NCBI GenBank assembly: GCA_026991555.1
Contig: JALXBI010000115.1
Location: 1 to 34,385, forward strand
Source: Candidatus Aminicenantota bacterium
Lineage (GTDB): Bacteria; Acidobacteriota; Aminicenantia; S016-38
Direction: 5' to 3'
DNA length: 34,385 bases
The stretch's first letter is position 1; each line of letters begins with the position of its first letter. Made by a program: the position numbers and the translations under genes. The notes under the pieces were generated by a model. That model ran no database searches. It was not told the DNA's origin and saw nothing but the letters and a program-made list of their open reading frames with translations. Shown here in pieces: positions 31,671 through 34,385 of this stretch.

Positions 31671-34251
31671 TCTTTCCCTCCCCCACGGAAAAATAATAGT
31701 AATAACCGGGGTGAGCGGTAGCGGAAAGAGCTCCTTGGCCTTTGATACCATTTATGCTGAAGGCTACAGGAGGTATGCGGAAACCCTCTCAGCCTATGTG
31801 AGGCAATTCCTTGAGAGGATGGAAAGGCCTGAGGCAGATTCCATAGAGGGGATAGCCCCTTCTGTGGCTATAACCCAGATGCAGGGTCCAAAAAATCCCC
31901 GCTCCATCGTGGCCACGGTCACCGGGCTATACGACCTGTTCAGATTGCTTTTTGCCAAAAAAGGGGTTCAGCACTGCGTAAAATGCGGAAGGGAGGTGAT
32001 GCAGGCCACTGCCTCGTCCGTCTGGGCTGAGCTCCTTAAAAGAAAGGGGGAAAGGGTCCTTATTGGCTTTGAGCCCGTTCTTCCCCTCAGGGAAATAAGG
32101 AAACTGGGGTTTACCAGGGTGATAAGGGAAGGGAAGGTTTTATACTGGGAGCAGGCAGGGAGGATAAGGGAAGGGGACTTGGTGCTGGCGGACCGGTTCG
32201 TTGTGGAGGAGGAAGAGGAGGAAAGGGCCAAGGAAGCCATATCATGGGCCTTCAACTACGGGGAAGGGAGGGTGCACCTTCTCTTTGATGATGAGCACCT
32301 CGTTTTTTCAAACCGCAGGGAGTGCCCCTATTGCCGGATAGATTACCCTGAACTGGAACCCACCCTTTTTTCCTTTAATTCTCCCAAGGGGGCCTGTCCC
32401 CGTTGTTCCGGAATGGGGGAAGAGGCGGTTCTGGACTGGGACAAGATTATTCCAGACCCCTCCCTTTCCTTGGAGGAGGGAGCCATAGCCCCTTTTAACA
32501 CTGAATCCAATTACGATTACTGGATGGAGATGGTGGAGGAGGAAGGCATAAGGGCCGATGTTCCCTATGAGGAGCTTTCCCCCCGGGAAAAAGCCTGGGT
32601 TAAGGATGCGGTGGAGGAGTTCTTTGCCTGGCTGGAGAGGAAGAGATACAAGGTGCAGGCCAGGGTGGTTCTTGCAAGATACAGGAAATACATCCCCTGC
32701 AGGGCCTGTGGGGGTCGTAGGTTGAATCCCACTTCCCTTTCCGTTCTTTACAGGGGGAAAAACATTGCAGAAATCACCGAGATGAGCATATCCCGGGCCA
32801 TGGATTTTTTCCAGTCCATTGTCCCGGAAGATGAAGCTGAGGGAAGAATACTTGAGGAGATCCGCCAGAAGCTGGAATTTCTTCACAGGGTGGGCCTTGA
32901 TTACATTACCCTTAATCGAATGAGTTTTACCCTGAGCGGGGGAGAATGGGAAAGGGTTTCCTTAGCTTCTGCCCTGGGCTCCTCCATAACCGGGGCGATT
33001 TATGTTCTGGACGAGCCTTCCATAGGACTTCACCCCAAGGATGTGGCCCAGCTCATGGGAACACTGTCTAAACTGAGGGACATGGGGAACACGGTAATAG
33101 TGGTGGAGCACGAGAGGGATGTGATAGAGGCCAGCGATTGGGCGGTGGAACTGGGGCCTGGAGCAGGGGAAAAGGGAGGGGAGGTTCTTTACTCTGGCCC
33201 GGTGGAGGGTTTAAGAAGTTCCCAAACTCCCACCGGGAAATACCTTAAGGGGGAGATTCAGTTTCCCGAAATAAAGGATTTCCACAAGGGGGAATGGATT
33301 GAGGTAAGGGGAGGGCGGAAATTTAACCTGAAAAGCGTAGATGCTTCCTTTCGCTGGGGCTCCCTCAACTGCATAATTGGTGTTTCCGGAGCAGGAAAAT
33401 CCACCCTCCTTTACGAGGTCCTTTACAGGGGGATAAAGGGGGAGGCTAAGGCGGGTAGGGATTTTGAAAGGATTGACCTTCCCCCTTCCTTCAGGGAAGC
33501 GGTTATGGTTTCCCAGCACTCCATACCCCGCTCTCCAAGGGCAATTCCCGCCACCTTTATGAAGGCCTTTGACCCTATAAGGAAGGCTTTTGCCTCCACG
33601 CCGGAGGCGAAAAAAATGGGATTTACCCCTGGGCATTTCTCCTTCAATTCTCCCTTGGGAAGGTGTCCTGTTTGCAGTGGGGCAGGATGGATAAAGGTGG
33701 AGATGTATTTCATGGAGGATGTGTATGTGAAGTGCCACCAGTGCGGGGGAAGGAGGTACAAGGATGAAATCCTGAAGGTCAGATATAAGGGAAAGAACAT
33801 TGCAGAAGTTCTGGAACTTACGGTTTTTCAGGCCCTGGAACTTTTCAGGGAGGAAGGGGAAGTTTTGCGGTCCCTGTATCCCTTGGCGGAACTGGGTCTT
33901 GGATATTTGAAACTTGGCCAGCCCCTTTCCACCCTTTCTGTAGGGGAGGCCCAGAGGCTCAAACTTGCCCAGGCCTTCAAGGAGGGCAAGGGAGGAACCC
34001 TTTTTCTCATGGATGAGCCCACCTCAGGGCTTCACGCCCAGGACATAGAAAAACTCCTTTCCGCCATATCCAGGCTCCTTGCCGAAGGAAACACCTTCAT
34101 TGTGATAGAACACAACATGGACTTCGTAAGGAGGTGCCACTGGATTTTAGAGCTGGGACCCGAGGGGGGCGATAAAGGAGGCTACCTCATAGCCCAGGGC
34201 CCTCCTGAGAAAATAAAAGAATTCTCCACTCCCTCTTCCTCCTTCCTTTAA
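31618..34251 (+). CDS. uvrA: Excinuclease ABC subunit A
   Basis: DNA damage recognition ATPase of nucleotide excision repair. It is 877 residues from GTG 31618, chosen because the family N-terminus (LELRGVRVHNLKGINL) starts there and AAGG lies six bases upstream; the frame opens at ATG 31600. It has two ATPase modules, with Walker A GVSGSGKSS and GVSGAGKST. Zinc cysteines occur in CPYC/CPRC, CRAC and CPVC/CHQC modules. Signatures are LSGGEWER and LSVGEAQR, the latter lacking one glycine. It is about 60 residues shorter than the common form, mostly between the first Walker A and the first zinc module, where UvrB binds. It could be a divergent UvrA class rather than the main repair protein. Confidence 0.88.
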   Translation: MDSLELRGVRVHNLKGINLSLPHGKIIVITGVSGSGKSSLAFDTIYAEGYRRYAETLSAYVRQFLERMERPEADSIEGIAPSVAITQMQGPKNPRSIVATVTGLYDLFRLLFAKKGVQHCVKCGREVMQATASSVWAELLKRKGERVLIGFEPVLPLREIRKLGFTRVIREGKVLYWEQAGRIREGDLVLADRFVVEEEEEERAKEAISWAFNYGEGRVHLLFDDEHLVFSNRRECPYCRIDYPELEPTLFSFNSPKGACPRCSGMGEEAVLDWDKIIPDPSLSLEEGAIAPFNTESNYDYWMEMVEEEGIRADVPYEELSPREKAWVKDAVEEFFAWLERKRYKVQARVVLARYRKYIPCRACGGRRLNPTSLSVLYRGKNIAEITEMSISRAMDFFQSIVPEDEAEGRILEEIRQKLEFLHRVGLDYITLNRMSFTLSGGEWERVSLASALGSSITGAIYVLDEPSIGLHPKDVAQLMGTLSKLRDMGNTVIVVEHERDVIEASDWAVELGPGAGEKGGEVLYSGPVEGLRSSQTPTGKYLKGEIQFPEIKDFHKGEWIEVRGGRKFNLKSVDASFRWGSLNCIIGVSGAGKSTLLYEVLYRGIKGEAKAGRDFERIDLPPSFREAVMVSQHSIPRSPRAIPATFMKAFDPIRKAFASTPEAKKMGFTPGHFSFNSPLGRCPVCSGAGWIKVEMYFMEDVYVKCHQCGGRRYKDEILKVRYKGKNIAEVLELTVFQALELFREEGEVLRSLYPLAELGLGYLKLGQPLSTLSVGEAQRLKLAQAFKEGKGGTLFLMDEPTSGLHAQDIEKLLSAISRLLAEGNTFIVIEHNMDFVRRCHWILELGPEGGDKGGYLIAQGPPEKIKEFSTPSSSFL

Positions 34252-34268
34252 TTCTTCCAATAGTTATT

Positions 34269-34280
34269 TAGGGACAGACC
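34269..34280 (+). repeat. REP-like motif before the transposase gene
   Basis: TAGGGACAGACC stands 22 bases before the transposase start. An inverted near-copy is at 24-36. Such short GGGACAG motifs often flank REP-associated transposase genes; copy number in the genome cannot be seen here. Confidence 0.4.
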
Positions 34281-34286
34281 CCTTTC

Positions 34287-34295
34287 TGGTATAAT
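34287..34295 (+). promoter_or_regulatory. Transposase promoter, extended -10
   Basis: TGG plus TATAAT (34290-34295) stands six bases before the ATG at 34302, with no ribosome binding site. The same TGGTATAAT string precedes argS at the other end of the window. Confidence 0.55.
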
Positions 34296-34301
34296 TCCCC
34301 C

Positions 34302-34385
34302 ATGGCCAGAGTCGCCCGCACATACATCAAATTCCCCTCCGCCCACTACCACATCTTCACCCACCTCGCCGACGAACTGCCCTAC
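34302..34385 (+). CDS. Probable REP-associated tyrosine transposase, N-terminal part (cut by window end)
   Basis: Only 28 codons are visible: MARVARTYIKF then PSAHYHIFTHL. The pattern of a short basic start, then a P-S-A-x-Y-H-I stretch, resembles the opening of Y1-type REP-associated transposases, which usually start MARPxR...GAxYHV. The catalytic HUH and tyrosine lie beyond the end. Codons end mainly in C (CGC, GCC, CTC), unlike the AGG-rich neighbours, which suggests acquired DNA. Assignment is tentative because so little is present. Confidence 0.5.
   Translation, partial: MARVARTYIKFPSAHYHIFTHLADELPY

Overview
The window looks like chromosomal DNA of a diderm bacterium with very tightly packed genes. 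An MsbA-type lipid exporter, a TonB C-terminal domain and a lipoprotein point to an outer membrane. Arginine is mostly AGG and isoleucine often ATA. Proteins are rich in Lys and Glu, gene ends overlap by a few bases, and NadA has the short form known from thermophiles. The mix of DUF4388, a kinase/TonB fusion, GldFG-like ABC genes, DUF4340 and a USG-1-like protein suggests an Acidobacteriota/Aminicenantota-like lineage. This placement is an inference from gene content; there is no rRNA or phylogenetic marker test here.

Layout. (1) Plus strand, about 228-7620: argS, then an ABC ATPase, its GldF-like permease, a GldG-like auxiliary protein, a DUF4340 protein and rarA, all coupled. (2) Minus strand, read from 25413 down to 7617, in several transcription units. 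CorC-like CBS protein, smpB and nadA come first. Next are DUF2061 and a C1-type peptidase, then DUF4388, gatC, gatA and a lipoprotein, then tRNA-Lys and tRNA-Glu. A long operon follows: Rrf2 regulator, thiE fused to a DUF465 domain, psd, pssA, USG-1-like, msbA, yicC, remA, gmk, coaBC and a GH27 alpha-galactosidase. A two-gene SPW protein/ArsR unit closes the strand. (3) Plus strand, 25481-34251: a pseudo-receiver/Ser-Thr kinase/TonB protein, a small coiled-coil protein, accD, folC, rlmN and uvrA. (4) At 34302 the start of a probable REP-associated transposase runs off the end.

Biology. Most genes are housekeeping: aminoacylation, phosphatidylethanolamine synthesis (pssA and psd), lipid A export, CoA, NAD, folate and fatty-acid precursors, ribosome rescue, rRNA/tRNA methylation and excision repair. 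The Rrf2 gene, with three clustered cysteines, heads the long membrane/cofactor operon and could tie it to iron-sulfur or redox state.

The most unusual signals are these. Several transcription-unit heads have a -10 hexamer 6 to 9 bases before the start codon and no Shine-Dalgarno, which implies leaderless mRNAs. rarA appears to start at ATA. The thiE reading frame runs without a stop through a perfect ribosome binding site and start codon for a DUF465 protein. The 958-residue kinase joins a dead receiver domain to a TonB C-terminus. The SPW/ArsR unit has a CzrA/SmtB-like operator on its promoter. No CRISPR array, prophage or defence island was seen. No intergenic stretch exceeds 300 bases; the longest are 1-227 and 8360-8523.
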